Source: Christensenella sp. (lineage in GTDB: Bacteria; Bacillota; Clostridia; Christensenellales; UBA3700). Taken from it: a stretch of 64,000 nucleotides of DNA. The notes under the pieces are model-generated. The model searched no databases. It saw only the letters and a program-made list of their open reading frames with translations, and had not been told where the DNA came from. Made by a program: the position numbers and the translations under genes. Within the stretch, counting starts at the first letter, position 1. Each line of letters opens with the position of its first letter. This document shows positions 54,410-63,928 of the stretch, one piece after another. The stretch spans positions 1 through 64,000 of the forward strand of contig JALFUR010000004.1 in NCBI GenBank assembly GCA_022784465.1, given 5' to 3'.

Positions 54410-55627
54410 ATGGAAGAGAAGAAAAATATAATGGACACTCTAAGAGAAAGAGGATTTATTAAACAAACGATATATGAAGAAGATTTGTATGAACTTTTAG
54501 GAAAAGAAAGTGTTCCGTTTTATATTGGATTCGATCCAACAGCAAACTCCCTTCATGTAGGGCACTTTGTTGCATTAATGGCAATGAGTCATATGCAAAA
54601 AGCTGGACATAAGCCAATTGTATTATTAGGCGGTGGAACTGCAAAAGTTGGTGACCCTTCTGGAAGAACAGATATGCGTAGCATGATGACAAACGATGTA
54701 ATTCGTCAAAATGTTGAATGTTTTAGAAAACAAATGAGCAAGTTCTTTTCTTTTGAGGGTGAAAATGCAGCTATAATGGCAGATAATTCAGATTGGTTAG
54801 ACAAACTAAACTATATTGAATTTATTAGAGATATTGGATGCCATTTCTCTGTTAACAAAATGCTTACAGCAGAATGTTATAAACAAAGAATGGAAAAAGG
54901 ACTAACTTTCCTTGAGTTTAACTATATGTTAATGCAATCATATGACTTTTTACATTTATGTGAAGAATATGGATGCAAATTGCAATGTGGTGGCGATGAT
55001 CAATGGTCTAATATGCTTGGTGGTGTTGATTTAATTAGAAGAAAATTGCAAAAGCCTGCTTTTGCTATGACATTCCAACTTTTAACTACATCAGAAGGAA
55101 AGAAGATGGGCAAAACACAAAAAGGAGCAGTTTGGTTAGATCCTGAAAAAACATCCCCATATGAGTTTTATCAATATTGGAGAAACACAGGAGATAGCGA
55201 TGTAGAAAAATGCTTAAAGTTGTTAACGTTTTTACCTGTCGATTACATTGAAGATATTTGTAAATATCAAGATGAGAGAATGAATGAAGCTAAAAAAGTT
55301 TTGGCTTATGAAGTTACAAAGATTGTGCATGGTGAAGAAGAAGCAAATAAGGCTCAAGCTCAAGCTCAAGCTGCCTTTGGTGGTGGAGATGCTGAACTTC
55401 CAACAAAAACTATTTCAAAAGAAGTTTCAAATATTTGTGATATTTTAGTTAGTGTTGGTGCATGTAAATCAAAGAGCGAAGCAAGAAATATAATTGCTGG
55501 CGGTGGAGTAAAAGTAAATGATGACACAATTTCAGATTTTGCATATTCAGTATCTGATGAAATGAAAGCAAATGGATTTATACTTCATAAAGGCAAAAAG
55601 GTACATATAAAGATAGTTAGCGAATAA
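54410..55627 (+). CDS. tyrS: Tyrosyl-tRNA synthetase
   Basis: Charges tRNA-Tyr. A 405-aa class I synthetase from ATG 54410; the track start at 54344 adds an implausible Ile/Tyr-rich leader, while GAGAGGAT lies 6 nt before 54410. HIGH-type motif HVGH (in [11 protein letters not shown], ~45-55), [12 protein letters not shown] (~197-208), KMSKS-type KKMGKTQ (~226-232) and a C-terminal S4 RNA-binding domain ([16 protein letters not shown]). No T-box is seen upstream. yigZ and ilvE follow with overlapping codons. Confidence 0.95.
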   Translation: MEEKKNIMDTLRERGFIKQTIYEEDLYELLGKESVPFYIGFDPTANSLHVGHFVALMAMSHMQKAGHKPIVLLGGGTAKVGDPSGRTDMRSMMTNDVIRQNVECFRKQMSKFFSFEGENAAIMADNSDWLDKLNYIEFIRDIGCHFSVNKMLTAECYKQRMEKGLTFLEFNYMLMQSYDFLHLCEEYGCKLQCGGDDQWSNMLGGVDLIRRKLQKPAFAMTFQLLTTSEGKKMGKTQKGAVWLDPEKTSPYEFYQYWRNTGDSDVEKCLKLLTFLPVDYIEDICKYQDERMNEAKKVLAYEVTKIVHGEEEANKAQAQAQAAFGGGDAELPTKTISKEVSNICDILVSVGACKSKSEARNIIAGGGVKVNDDTISDFAYSVSDEMKANGFILHKGKKVHIKIVSE

Positions 55628-56262
55628 TGAGTTTTTATTCTGTTGATTCTATATATGAGGAAATTGTTGTAATAAATAAATCCAAGTTTATAACAACATT
55701 AATTCCGATTGAATCTCAAGAAGATGCTCAAAAGAACATTGAAATAATAAATAAAAAATATTCTGATGCAACACACAATTGCTATGCGTATATTTCAAAT
55801 GAAATTGCAACAGAGCAAAGATTTTCAGATGATGGTGAACCTCAAGGAACCGCGGGGATTCCGATGCTTGAAGTTTTAAAGAAAAGAAAGATGTATATGA
55901 CGCTTGCGGTTGTTACGAGATATTTTGGAGGAATAAAACTTGGAGCAGGAGGACTTGTTCAAGCATATTCATCTTGTGTTGCTAATGCATTAAACAATGC
56001 AAGCATTGTTGAAAACGTTATGAGTCATTTAGTTGAAATTAAGACTAATTATTCTCAATATAAAAAACTTGAGGAGATAATTAAAAATCAAAATGGCGAA
56101 ATAATTAATATTATTTTTGATGAAGATGTTATTATTAGTGCTATAATTTCTTTAGATGACTATAAAAAAGCTGAAGAAAACATAATAGATTTTTCTTTAG
56201 GACAAGCAAAAATAGAAATAAAAAATACAAAATATAACAAATTTAGAAGAGGCGAAAAATGA
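55627..56262 (+). CDS. yigZ: YigZ/IMPACT family protein
   Basis: A 211-aa cytoplasmic protein of the UPF0029/IMPACT family, linked in other organisms to translation or RNA binding. The signature is RFSDDGEPQGTAGIPML (~66-82), followed by YFGGIKLGAGGLVQAYS (~97-113); a C-terminal RNA-binding-like domain follows. Its ATG overlaps the tyrS stop by 1 nt and ilvE starts inside its end (ATGA). Confidence 0.92.
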   Translation: MSFYSVDSIYEEIVVINKSKFITTLIPIESQEDAQKNIEIINKKYSDATHNCYAYISNEIATEQRFSDDGEPQGTAGIPMLEVLKKRKMYMTLAVVTRYFGGIKLGAGGLVQAYSSCVANALNNASIVENVMSHLVEIKTNYSQYKKLEEIIKNQNGEIINIIFDEDVIISAIISLDDYKKAEENIIDFSLGQAKIEIKNTKYNKFRRGEK

Positions 56263-57314
56263 AAATTACATTAACAAAACAACCAAAACAAAAGCCAGAC
56301 TTTTCTAAGTTAGGCTTTGGAAAGTATTTTACAGACCATATGTTGGTAATGGACTACAAGGATGGAGCATGGGGTGAGCCAGAAATCGTTCCTTTTGAAC
56401 CATTTGAAATGAGCCCTGCTTCTAACGTTCTTCATTATGCACAAGGTATTTTTGAAGGCGCAAAAGCTTACAAAAACGAAAAAGGCGAAATTACTGTATT
56501 TAGAATTGACGATAACTTTATTAGAATGAACAATTCTGCTACAAGACTTTGTATGCCTACATTTGATGCAAAAGTAGTTAAAGATGCATTGTTTGAATTA
56601 TTGAAAATTGAAAAAGATTGGATTCCTACAGCAAAGGGAACAGCTTTATACATAAGACCAACAATGATTGCAAATCAACCAGTTCTTGGAGTTCATGCAT
56701 CTCATGTATATAAGTTCTTTATTATTTTATCTCCAGTTGGTTCATATTATGCTAACGGCTTAGAGCCAACAAAGATTTTAGTTGAAGAAAAATATGTTAG
56801 AGCTGCAATCGGTGGTACAGGTGAAGCTAAATGTATGGGTAACTATGCTTGTTCATTGATAGGTGGCGAAATTGCTAATCAAAAAGGATATGATCAATGT
56901 CTATGGTTGGATGCTGCTGAACATAAGTATGTTGAAGAAGTAGGTTCTATGAATATGTTCTTCGTAATTGATGGCGTAGTTATAACTCCAGCATTAGTTG
57001 GATCTATTTTGCCTGGTATTACAAGAAATTCATGTATCCAAGTTTTAAAGAAATATGGATATAAGGTTGAAGAAAGAAGAATTTCTATGGATGAAGTATA
57101 TGATGCTTACAAAAGTGGTAAGTTAAATGAAAGCTTTGGATCTGGTACAGCTGCAGTTATTTCTCCAGTAGGAACAATTGGATATCACGGAGAAGATATG
57201 CTTATTAACAATGGCGAAATGGGCCCAATAACAAAATTCTTATATGATAAGATTACAGGAATTCAAAACAGGGTAGAGCCAGACGAATTTAACTGGGTTA
57301 CAAAAGTAAATTAA
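56259..57314 (+). CDS. ilvE: Branched-chain amino-acid aminotransferase
   Basis: PLP-dependent transamination in synthesis or breakdown of Leu, Ile and Val. A 351-aa fold type IV enzyme: HYAQGIFEGAKAY (~65-77), the region carrying the PLP lysine GGTGEAKCMGNYACSL (~186-201), VEEVGSMNMFFV (~228-239) and SFGSGTAAVISPVG (~292-305). The length matches the larger IlvE subclass. It overlaps yigZ by 4 nt. Confidence 0.94.
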   Translation: MKITLTKQPKQKPDFSKLGFGKYFTDHMLVMDYKDGAWGEPEIVPFEPFEMSPASNVLHYAQGIFEGAKAYKNEKGEITVFRIDDNFIRMNNSATRLCMPTFDAKVVKDALFELLKIEKDWIPTAKGTALYIRPTMIANQPVLGVHASHVYKFFIILSPVGSYYANGLEPTKILVEEKYVRAAIGGTGEAKCMGNYACSLIGGEIANQKGYDQCLWLDAAEHKYVEEVGSMNMFFVIDGVVITPALVGSILPGITRNSCIQVLKKYGYKVEERRISMDEVYDAYKSGKLNESFGSGTAAVISPVGTIGYHGEDMLINNGEMGPITKFLYDKITGIQNRVEPDEFNWVTKVN

Positions 57315-57329
57315 TTGTTATATATATAA

Positions 57330-57357
57330 AAATGAGGTCGGTTGACCTCATTTTTTT
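57330..57357. terminator. Terminator between ilvE and the lipoprotein gene
   Basis: AAATGAGGTC and GACCTCATTT form a perfect stem with a GGTT loop, followed by a T-run. A-rich sequence on the left makes it usable in both directions. Confidence 0.85.
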
Positions 57358-57372
57358 CTATTCATTAAAGAT

Positions 57373-58377
57373 TTATTTATTTTGAGCTTTTTCTGTAACT
57401 AACTCTATGAATTCTTCTGCATATTGGTAATTTCTAATATTTAGGGCATAGTCATTATAATAAAATGAAGTTTGGTAATCATTTACAGCATCTAATTTAA
57501 AAAATCCATATGCCTTATCGGCATGCCAAGAGTTTTTGCAGAAGAACTTTTTGAATCTACCGCAATCCCATATTTCAATATCCATTTCTACAGCAGTATA
57601 TCTTGCATTTTTATCGCCAGCAGCGCCAACTAGGAATGGAAGTTCTTTTTCCATAGTTTTATCTAGAGAGCAATCTAATTCTAATCTGATTTTATAAAAG
57701 CCTGCTTCATCGTAAGAGATGTTTGCTTTTGAAATGGTATCAGCTTCAATAAGGAAAGAAGAGAAAGTATATTCACGTCCAGATACAAGCATTTCTTTTG
57801 GAGCAGATACTTCTGATTCGTTGTATAGATCGTTCCAGTCTGCGCCAAATGTAACGGCACCATTATCCGCAACTTGATATGTCATAACTTTTGATTTTTG
57901 AGAATAACCATAGTTCAAATCTGAATTATAATAAATTCTTTGAGAAAAAAGAACATTTTCTGCAGAAACTGTTGACATGATAGTTGAACCAACGCCAGAA
58001 CCATCTGTATAAAAATAGTTTGTGTTATAAAATTCTGAACCATTTTTAATAAAATATCTATAGGCAACACTGTCGGCTTTTAGTATTGAGATAGGTGATA
58101 CATTGTAAACAGAATAGCACAAAGTATCATCGTGTTGAGCGTTATAGTTTGCTTTGTCATACAAGTAAACCGCAAGATTTTTCATTTCTAAAGAATCTTC
58201 TTCCTCAGGAATTACAACATTTTCTAATGGTGCTCCTAATGGTTGATATGTGTTGTCTAATTTTGTTGAATCGAATTCTGTTTCGTCAACCTCGTTCTTA
58301 GATTTGCACGAAGAAAGACAAAAAATCATTGAAATAATAAAAGTAACTATTGTAATAGTAGATAATAATTTTCTCAT
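57373..58377 (-). CDS. Lipoprotein of unknown function
   Basis: A 334-aa exported protein from ATG 58377, which AGAGAGG precedes; the track start at 58407 has no ribosome binding site. The signal ends FCLSSC, so Cys24 is the lipidation site. The mature part is a beta-rich domain of ~290 residues ending in MDIEIWDCGRFKKFF-type text. It resembles the C-terminal domain of the protein at 62632 (same order of Asp/Tyr-rich start, YF..S, and a final IW/VWD strand). Function unknown. Confidence 0.8.
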   Translation of the reverse strand: MRKLLSTITIVTFIISMIFCLSSCKSKNEVDETEFDSTKLDNTYQPLGAPLENVVIPEEEDSLEMKNLAVYLYDKANYNAQHDDTLCYSVYNVSPISILKADSVAYRYFIKNGSEFYNTNYFYTDGSGVGSTIMSTVSAENVLFSQRIYYNSDLNYGYSQKSKVMTYQVADNGAVTFGADWNDLYNESEVSAPKEMLVSGREYTFSSFLIEADTISKANISYDEAGFYKIRLELDCSLDKTMEKELPFLVGAAGDKNARYTAVEMDIEIWDCGRFKKFFCKNSWHADKAYGFFKLDAVNDYQTSFYYNDYALNIRNYQYAEEFIELVTEKAQNK

Positions 58378-58496
58378 ATGTTTTCCTCTCTTCTTTGAGT
58401 ATATCAAATAAACAGAGCTTTGCCAATATAATAAAATAATAAAAAATATACTTGCAATCGATACAAGTATATTTTAAACGAAAATAGTTGCGATAA

Positions 58497-59384
58497 TTAT
58501 TTAATAAAAGAACTTCTTTCTTTACCCATGAAGATAATTGAAACCATTCCTTTTCCTACGTGAGTTCCAACAACAGGTCCAACGTCGTAAGGAATTACAT
58601 TGGTATATCCCATAGCTTTAATAGAATCTATTACTAAAGCTCTATCTGGTTCATTATCTGCGCAGCCAACCGCTATTAGCAAATTTTTATCTTTATCAAA
58701 GGCAACATTTTTAAAGTCTTCAAGCATAGTTTTTAAAGCTTTTTTTGTAGACATTGCTTTTTTATATGGCTCTAATGTTCCTGTTTCAGAAATGTAAAGC
58801 ATAGGCTTTATTTGTAAAAGTGTACCTAAGAAAGCTTCGTTTTTTGTTGCTCTTCCAGTTCTGCATAAATGATTTAAATCGTCAATAACAAATATGCCAT
58901 ATGCATTTTGTTTAATAGATTCAACATAATCTACAATTTCTTCATATGAAGCACCTTCATCTTTTTTATGGCAAGCATAATATGCAACTAAACCTTCAAC
59001 AAAACTTGCAGATAAAGAATCAATTACAGTAAGTTTTCTTTCAGGGTATTTTTCTTTTAGTTCTTTAGCTGCCATATTTAATTGGTCTAAAGTTCCGCTC
59101 AATTTGCTTGAAAAACCAATATGGATAATATCGTATCCTTGAGATAGGTATTTATCAAAAAATTCTGTTGCAGTAAAAGAAGTAACCATTGTTGTTTGAG
59201 GAAGATCTTCTTTAGATTTTGCTTGTGCAACAGCATTATAAAAATCTTTATTAGATAATTTTTCAGTATCACCATCATATCCAATGCCGTTAACTGTATA
59301 ACCCATTGGAATTATTTTTAAGTCATCTCTAAATAGAGATTCAGGGATATCTGCAGTAGCTTCTGTAGTAATTAAAATACTCAT
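58497..59384 (-). CDS. DegV family fatty-acid-binding protein
   Basis: A 295-aa cytoplasmic protein. DegV/FakB-type proteins bind fatty acids and present them to a fatty-acid kinase (FakA) in Gram-positive bacteria. Diagnostic pieces are TTEATADIP (~6-14), IIPMGYTVNG (~25-34), TTMVTSF (~62-68), HIGFSSKLSGT (~86-96) and the C-terminal VGPVVGTHVGKG (~266-277). Monocistronic, with its own promoter. No fakA is nearby. Confidence 0.92.
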   Translation of the reverse strand: MSILITTEATADIPESLFRDDLKIIPMGYTVNGIGYDGDTEKLSNKDFYNAVAQAKSKEDLPQTTMVTSFTATEFFDKYLSQGYDIIHIGFSSKLSGTLDQLNMAAKELKEKYPERKLTVIDSLSASFVEGLVAYYACHKKDEGASYEEIVDYVESIKQNAYGIFVIDDLNHLCRTGRATKNEAFLGTLLQIKPMLYISETGTLEPYKKAMSTKKALKTMLEDFKNVAFDKDKNLLIAVGCADNEPDRALVIDSIKAMGYTNVIPYDVGPVVGTHVGKGMVSIIFMGKERSSFIK

Positions 59385-59421
59385 TTTTTCACCTCAATAT
59401 TTATTTTGTAAGCACAAAAAT

Positions 59422-59450
59422 ATTTTATAAATAAAAAACATCATTGTCAA
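59422..59450 (-). promoter_or_regulatory. degV promoter
   Basis: Minus strand: TTGACA, 17 bp, TAAAAT, about 38 bp before the ATG with GAGGTGA. Confidence 0.65.
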
Positions 59451-59525
59451 ATGATATGATAAATTACTAGATAACCCCTACTTATATACAATATAAATAA
59501 ATATAATATAAATAGTTTTTATTTA

Positions 59526-59583
59526 TTGATTTAGTAAAAAATTGAGTATATAATTAAATCATACAAATTTGATAGGAAAAGTT
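59526..59583 (+). promoter_or_regulatory. Rrf2 promoter with conserved block
   Basis: TTGATT, 17 bp, TATAAT (59549-59554), then TATAATTAAATCATAC and GATAGGAAAAGT, which recur before metY at 60071. The GATAGGAA part is also close to the start codon (ribosome binding site region). This may be an autoregulatory operator. Confidence 0.6.
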
Positions 59584-59587
59584 AATT

Positions 59588-60019
59588 ATGAATATTTCAA
59601 CTAAAGGAAGATATGGTATAAGAATGTTAGTAGATCTTGCACAACATAAAGATGCAGGATTAGTTCAAATTAAAGATTTAGCTCAGCGTCAAGATATTAC
59701 TATTAAATATGCTGAACAAATTATTAGTTTATTAAATAAAAATAGATTTGTAAGAAGTGTACGTGGCGCTCAAGGTGGATACGAAATCATTGGAAATGCA
59801 AAAGATTATACAATATATGATATATTAACCAAAATAGAAGGGGACCTATCTGTCGTAGATTGCGTTAATGATGAAACATACTGTAATAGAACTTCAGCAT
59901 GTGCATCTAGAAATCTTTGGGTAGGTTTAAACAATGTTATTAAAGATTATTTAAGCAATATTACGCTTCAAGATCTAGTTGATCAAACTATAAATACATC
60001 CGATTTATATAGCATCTAA
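59588..60019 (+). CDS. Rrf2-family transcriptional regulator (CymR/IscR type)
   Basis: A 143-aa winged-helix regulator (MNISTKGRYGIRMLVDLA, RGAQGGYEI wing, ~59-67). A cysteine cluster, CVNDETYCNRTSAC (C-x6-C-x5-C, ~97-110), could hold an Fe-S cluster as in IscR. Its neighbours metY-cysK fit a cysteine-metabolism regulator like CymR, whose activity in B. subtilis depends on CysK. Both the gene and metY carry the same promoter block. Which subtype it is remains open. Confidence 0.9.
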   Translation: MNISTKGRYGIRMLVDLAQHKDAGLVQIKDLAQRQDITIKYAEQIISLLNKNRFVRSVRGAQGGYEIIGNAKDYTIYDILTKIEGDLSVVDCVNDETYCNRTSACASRNLWVGLNNVIKDYLSNITLQDLVDQTINTSDLYSI

Positions 60020-60047
60020 AAAAATTAAAAAAAATATTGTTTTTTTG

Positions 60048-60105
60048 TTGACAATATATATATGTATGTCTATAATTAAATCATACCAAAGCGATAGGAA
60101 TAGTA
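60048..60105 (+). promoter_or_regulatory. metY-cysK promoter with Rrf2-type block
   Basis: TTGACA, 17 bp, TATAAT (60071-60076), then TATAATTAAATCATACCAAAGCGATAGGAATAGT split over the start site. The first 16 bases and GATAGGAA match the block before the Rrf2 gene. Confidence 0.65.
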
Positions 60106-60126
60106 TAAAATAGGAGAAGAAAGAAT

Positions 60127-60177
60127 ATGAATATTAAAAATTATACGATTCGATGTTGTTTCCGAATGTGTATGTAG
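60127..60177 (+). CDS. Cys/Met-rich leader peptide
   Basis: A 16-codon ORF behind TAGGAGAAG encodes MNIKNYTIRCCFRMCM. Three Cys codons, two of them adjacent, and two Met codons fall in the last seven positions, just before TAG. It lies between the metY promoter and metY, 69 nt upstream of the metY ATG. A small hairpin, ATTCG-N10-CGAAT, spans the Cys codons. The next ~55 nt contain no G and no stable structure. This looks like a cysteine-responsive attenuation or coupling ORF; it is too short for the ORF track. Confidence 0.6.
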   Translation: MNIKNYTIRCCFRMCM

Positions 60178-60246
60178 GTAATACAAAAATAAATTAATAA
60201 AACAAAATTACACACAAAAAAATAAACACAAAAGGAGAATATAACA

Positions 60247-61539
60247 ATGTCAGAAAGAAAATATAGATTTGAAACATTACAATTACATGTAGGACAAGAA
60301 CAAGCAGACCCAATAACAGACTCAAGAGCTGTTCCAATTTATCAAACAACTTCATATGTATTCCATAACGCTGCACACGCTCAAGCAAGATTTGGACTAG
60401 CAGATCCTGGTAATATTTATGGTAGATTAACAAACTCAACACAAGACGTATTAGAAAAGAGAGTTGCCGCACTTGAAGGTGGTGTTGCTGCACTTGCTGT
60501 AGCATCTGGTGCTGCTGCTATTACATATACTATTCAAGCATTAGCTCAAAAGGGCGATCATATCGTAGCACAAAAAACTATCTATGGTGGTTCATATAAC
60601 TTATTAGCTCATACTTTAAAACAATTCGGAATTGATACATCATTTGTAAACATTCATGATTTAGATGAAGTTGAAGCTGCAATTAAGGACAATACAAAAG
60701 CTCTTTATATTGAAACACTTGGCAATCCAAACTCAGATATTCCAGATATTGATGCTGTAGCTAATTTAGCTCATAAATATAATATTCCATTAGTAATAGA
60801 TAACACATTTGGTACACCATATTTAATTAGACCAATTGAACATGGCGCAGACATAGTTGTGCATTCAGCAACAAAATTCTTGGGTGGACATGGAACTACT
60901 TTAGGTGGAGTTATTGTTGATTCAGGAAAATTTGATTGGAAGAAAAATGCAGATAAGTATGCACCAATAGCAAAAGCAAATCCATCTTATCATGGTATTT
61001 CATTTGCAGACGCTGTAGGCCCAGCTGCTTTTGTAACATATATAAGAGCAATCTTATTAAGAGATGAAGGTGCTACTCTATCTCCATTCAATGCCTTCTT
61101 GTTATTACAAGGAGTTGAAACTCTATCACTAAGATTAGATAGACATGTAGAAAACACAAAGAAAGTTGTTGAATATTTGTCTAAACATCCTCTTGTTGAA
61201 AAAGTAAATCACCCTTCATTGAAAGATCATCCAGACCATGATTTATATCAAAAATATTTCCCAAATGGAGGAGCTTCAATATTTACCTTTAACATTAAGG
61301 GTGGACAAGAAGAAAGCTTTAAGTTTATAGATAATCTAAAAATCTTTTCATTACTTGCAAACGTTGCAGATGTTAAATCTTTGGTTATTCATCCAGCAAC
61401 AACAACTCACTCACAATTGTCTGAGGAAGAATTGAGAGATCAAGATATTTATCCAAACACAATAAGATTGTCTATTGGTACAGAACATATAGACGATATC
61501 ATTGAAGACTTAGAAAACGGTTTTAATGCAATTAAATAA
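60247..61539 (+). CDS. metY: O-acetylhomoserine sulfhydrylase
   Basis: A PLP enzyme making homocysteine or methionine precursors from O-acetylhomoserine and sulfide. 430 aa with [20 protein letters not shown] (~57-76), [17 protein letters not shown], the active-site DNTFGTPYL and PLP lysine [12 protein letters not shown] (~206-217), and [19 protein letters not shown] precedes the ATG. cysK follows 19 nt later. Confidence 0.94.
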   Translation: MSERKYRFETLQLHVGQEQADPITDSRAVPIYQTTSYVFHNAAHAQARFGLADPGNIYGRLTNSTQDVLEKRVAALEGGVAALAVASGAAAITYTIQALAQKGDHIVAQKTIYGGSYNLLAHTLKQFGIDTSFVNIHDLDEVEAAIKDNTKALYIETLGNPNSDIPDIDAVANLAHKYNIPLVIDNTFGTPYLIRPIEHGADIVVHSATKFLGGHGTTLGGVIVDSGKFDWKKNADKYAPIAKANPSYHGISFADAVGPAAFVTYIRAILLRDEGATLSPFNAFLLLQGVETLSLRLDRHVENTKKVVEYLSKHPLVEKVNHPSLKDHPDHDLYQKYFPNGGASIFTFNIKGGQEESFKFIDNLKIFSLLANVADVKSLVIHPATTTHSQLSEEELRDQDIYPNTIRLSIGTEHIDDIIEDLENGFNAIK

Positions 61540-61558
61540 TAATAAGGAGATTACAAAA

Positions 61559-62485
61559 ATGGCTATATATAAATCAATTACAGAATTAGTTGGTAAAACA
61601 CCACTATTAGAAATAGTAAACTATGAAAAGAAAAATAATTTAAAGGCAAAAATATTTGCAAAACTTGAGTACTTTAACCCAGCTGGATCTGTTAAAGACA
61701 GAATCGCAAAAGCAATTATTGAAGATGCTGAGGAAAAGGGTTTATTAAAAGAAGGTGCAACAATCATTGAACCTACTTCAGGAAATACCGGTATTGGTCT
61801 TTCAGCTATTGCAACAGCAAAAGGTTATAGAATGATTGTGACAATGCCTGATACCATGAGTGTTGAAAGAAGAAACTTAATCAAAGCATATGGCGCAGAA
61901 TTAGTTTTAACAGAAGGCGCAAAGGGTATGAAGGGAGCTATTGCAAGAGCAGAAGAATTAAATCAAGAAATTCCTGGTAGTATTATTGCTGGACAATTCG
62001 TAAATCCTGCAAATCCACAAGCTCACTTTAAAACAACAGGACCAGAAATCTGGGAAGATCTAGATGGTAATGTAGATGTATTTATCGCTGGTGTTGGAAC
62101 TGGTGGTACAGTATCTGGTGTAGGTAAATACCTAAAGAGTAAAAATCCTAATGTTAAAATCATTGCAGTTGAACCAGCAGCTTCTCCAGTATTATCTAAA
62201 GGTGTTGCAGGTCCACACAAGATTCAAGGTATTGGCGCAGGATTCGTACCAAAGACTCTAGATACAAGCATTTATGATGAAGTATTTGCTGTTGAAAATG
62301 ACGATGCATTTAAAACAGGAAAAGAATTTGCAAAAATTGAAGGTGTTCTAGTCGGTATATCTTCAGGGGCTGCTTTATATGCTGCATCACAAATTGCTCA
62401 AAGAAAAGAAAATGAAGGCAAAAACATCGTAGTTTTGTTACCTGATACAGGTGATAGATACTTATCAACACCTCTATTTCAATAA
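61559..62485 (+). CDS. cysK: Cysteine synthase A
   Basis: Makes cysteine from O-acetylserine and sulfide. 308 aa from ATG 61559, which AAGGAGA precedes; the track start at 61526 is inside metY. PLP lysine in [10 protein letters not shown] (~39-48), substrate loop TSGNTGIG (~71-78), [10 protein letters not shown] (~177-186) for phosphate, and SSGAAL near the end. CysK also binds CymR-type regulators in B. subtilis, which fits the Rrf2 gene upstream. Confidence 0.94.
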   Translation: MAIYKSITELVGKTPLLEIVNYEKKNNLKAKIFAKLEYFNPAGSVKDRIAKAIIEDAEEKGLLKEGATIIEPTSGNTGIGLSAIATAKGYRMIVTMPDTMSVERRNLIKAYGAELVLTEGAKGMKGAIARAEELNQEIPGSIIAGQFVNPANPQAHFKTTGPEIWEDLDGNVDVFIAGVGTGGTVSGVGKYLKSKNPNVKIIAVEPAASPVLSKGVAGPHKIQGIGAGFVPKTLDTSIYDEVFAVENDDAFKTGKEFAKIEGVLVGISSGAALYAASQIAQRKENEGKNIVVLLPDTGDRYLSTPLFQ

Positions 62486-62505
62486 TAATTTTTAGAATAA
62501 ATCTT

Positions 62506-62553
62506 CCTCGGCCCATTGCGATGCAACATCAAAAATAGACCGAGGTTTTTTTT
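62506..62553 (+). terminator. Terminator of metY-cysK
   Basis: CCTCGG pairs with CCGAGG across a 28-nt loop that itself holds GATG/CATC, then eight T. Confidence 0.75.
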
Positions 62554-62567
62554 ATGTTAATTTTTTC

Positions 62568-62595
62568 TTGATTAATATATATATTTTAATATAAA
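62568..62595 (+). promoter_or_regulatory. Promoter of the membrane-anchored acidic protein
   Basis: TTGATT, 16 bp, TATAAA, 36 bp before the ATG with AGGAGAGG. Confidence 0.5.
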
Positions 62596-62631
62596 ATAAG
62601 TTTAGGAAAAAAACAAAAGGAGAGGTTCTTT

Positions 62632-63834
62632 ATGAAAAAGAATGATAAGGAATTCGAAGAATTAGACGACGAATTGTTGGATGAAGAAGAAATCCTAGAA
62701 GAAGATGACGAAGAATTGTTAGATGATGACGATTTCGTAGAAGATGAAGAAGAAGACGTAAAGCCTGCTAAAAAATCTTCTAAAAAAGCTGCAAAACAAC
62801 CAAAGAAAAAGTCTAAGGGTGGAAAAGTTGCAATTATTGTAGTTTCAGTAATTTTAGTAATTGTAATCGCTGCTGTAGCCGTAATGTATTTTATGGGATT
62901 CTTTACAAAAGCAGAACCTGTTGATGCTTCAGATGCTTACACAGCTACTATTGGTGCTTCAAAGCCAACAGTTGCAGGTACAACAGCAATTAATAGTAAG
63001 ATGACTGCTTATCAAATGATGGAAGCTGCTATTAATAACTACTATGATGCTGATTATGCTGCAAACATTTGTCAAGTTGGTGGTGTTGTTACAAAGGTTG
63101 GACCAATTAATGTTGCTCAAGCTGTATTATCTGCAAAGATTAGACAAGGTAAAGGCACATCAAGTAGTGCTAAATATTTCTGTTATTCTAAGTCTGTTGG
63201 TATTGCTAACATGTGGGAAGAATATTACACAGTTGGTGATGGAAAAGTTGCTTACAGAAAGAATAATGGCCCTAAGGGAGCAAAAGACGCTAATGGAAGA
63301 GATAGAGTAACAGCAGGATCATGGTCTACAACTAATTATGATTCATTTGATGAATTTAAGGCTGCAACATCTACAGATTATACAAAGATTTGGTCATATG
63401 ATGTTAATCCAAATTCTGTAACAAAAGAATCTGCACAATCTACTCCTGTATATGATAAAGCTGCACAATGTTACTATTTCACAATTTCTTTAGATATTAA
63501 CAATGAAGCTGCATTTAATGATTATATTGAAGTTATGAAATATCAATTGTCAGGAAACATGGGAATGGATGTTACTTCATTAGTATTCCAAAAATTAGAT
63601 TTAGAGTTCTCAGTATGGGATAACGGACAATTACGTTATATCTATATCCATGAAGCATATGCAATGAATCTATCTAAAGTTCCTGTAATTGGAAAATTAA
63701 ACGGAATGGTTATTGAAAACAACTGTATGAACGAATTTGCTTTTGATCCAGAAGAAGGATTCCCTTATGATATGGGAGATAAAGAAGGTAAAATTAAAAC
63801 ATTAGTTGGAAACGATGCATTCAAGTTTCAATAA
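62632..63834 (+). CDS. Membrane-anchored protein with acidic cytoplasmic tail
   Basis: A 400-aa protein. Residues 1-45 are almost all Asp/Glu (DEELLDDDDF), 46-64 are Lys-rich (KPAKKSSKKAAKQPKKK), followed by one transmembrane helix (~66-90) and a ~310-residue outer domain. The outer domain contains ANICQVGGVVTK and a final FSVWDNGQLRYIYIHE strand, similar in order to the lipoprotein at 57373. The charged intracellular tail could bind a positively charged partner. Function unknown. Confidence 0.82.
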   Translation: MKKNDKEFEELDDELLDEEEILEEDDEELLDDDDFVEDEEEDVKPAKKSSKKAAKQPKKKSKGGKVAIIVVSVILVIVIAAVAVMYFMGFFTKAEPVDASDAYTATIGASKPTVAGTTAINSKMTAYQMMEAAINNYYDADYAANICQVGGVVTKVGPINVAQAVLSAKIRQGKGTSSSAKYFCYSKSVGIANMWEEYYTVGDGKVAYRKNNGPKGAKDANGRDRVTAGSWSTTNYDSFDEFKAATSTDYTKIWSYDVNPNSVTKESAQSTPVYDKAAQCYYFTISLDINNEAAFNDYIEVMKYQLSGNMGMDVTSLVFQKLDLEFSVWDNGQLRYIYIHEAYAMNLSKVPVIGKLNGMVIENNCMNEFAFDPEEGFPYDMGDKEGKIKTLVGNDAFKFQ

Positions 63835-63853
63835 TAATTAGATTTAAAATATT

Positions 63854-63895
63854 AGAGCAAAGGCAAATTGATATGATACCTTTGCTCTTTTTTTT
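63854..63895 (+). terminator. Terminator after the acidic-tail protein
   Basis: AGAGCAAAGG pairs with CCTTTGCTCT, followed by a T-run. Confidence 0.85.
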
Positions 63896-63928
63896 ATTTT
63901 AATATAATATAAATATGTGGAGGCAGTT

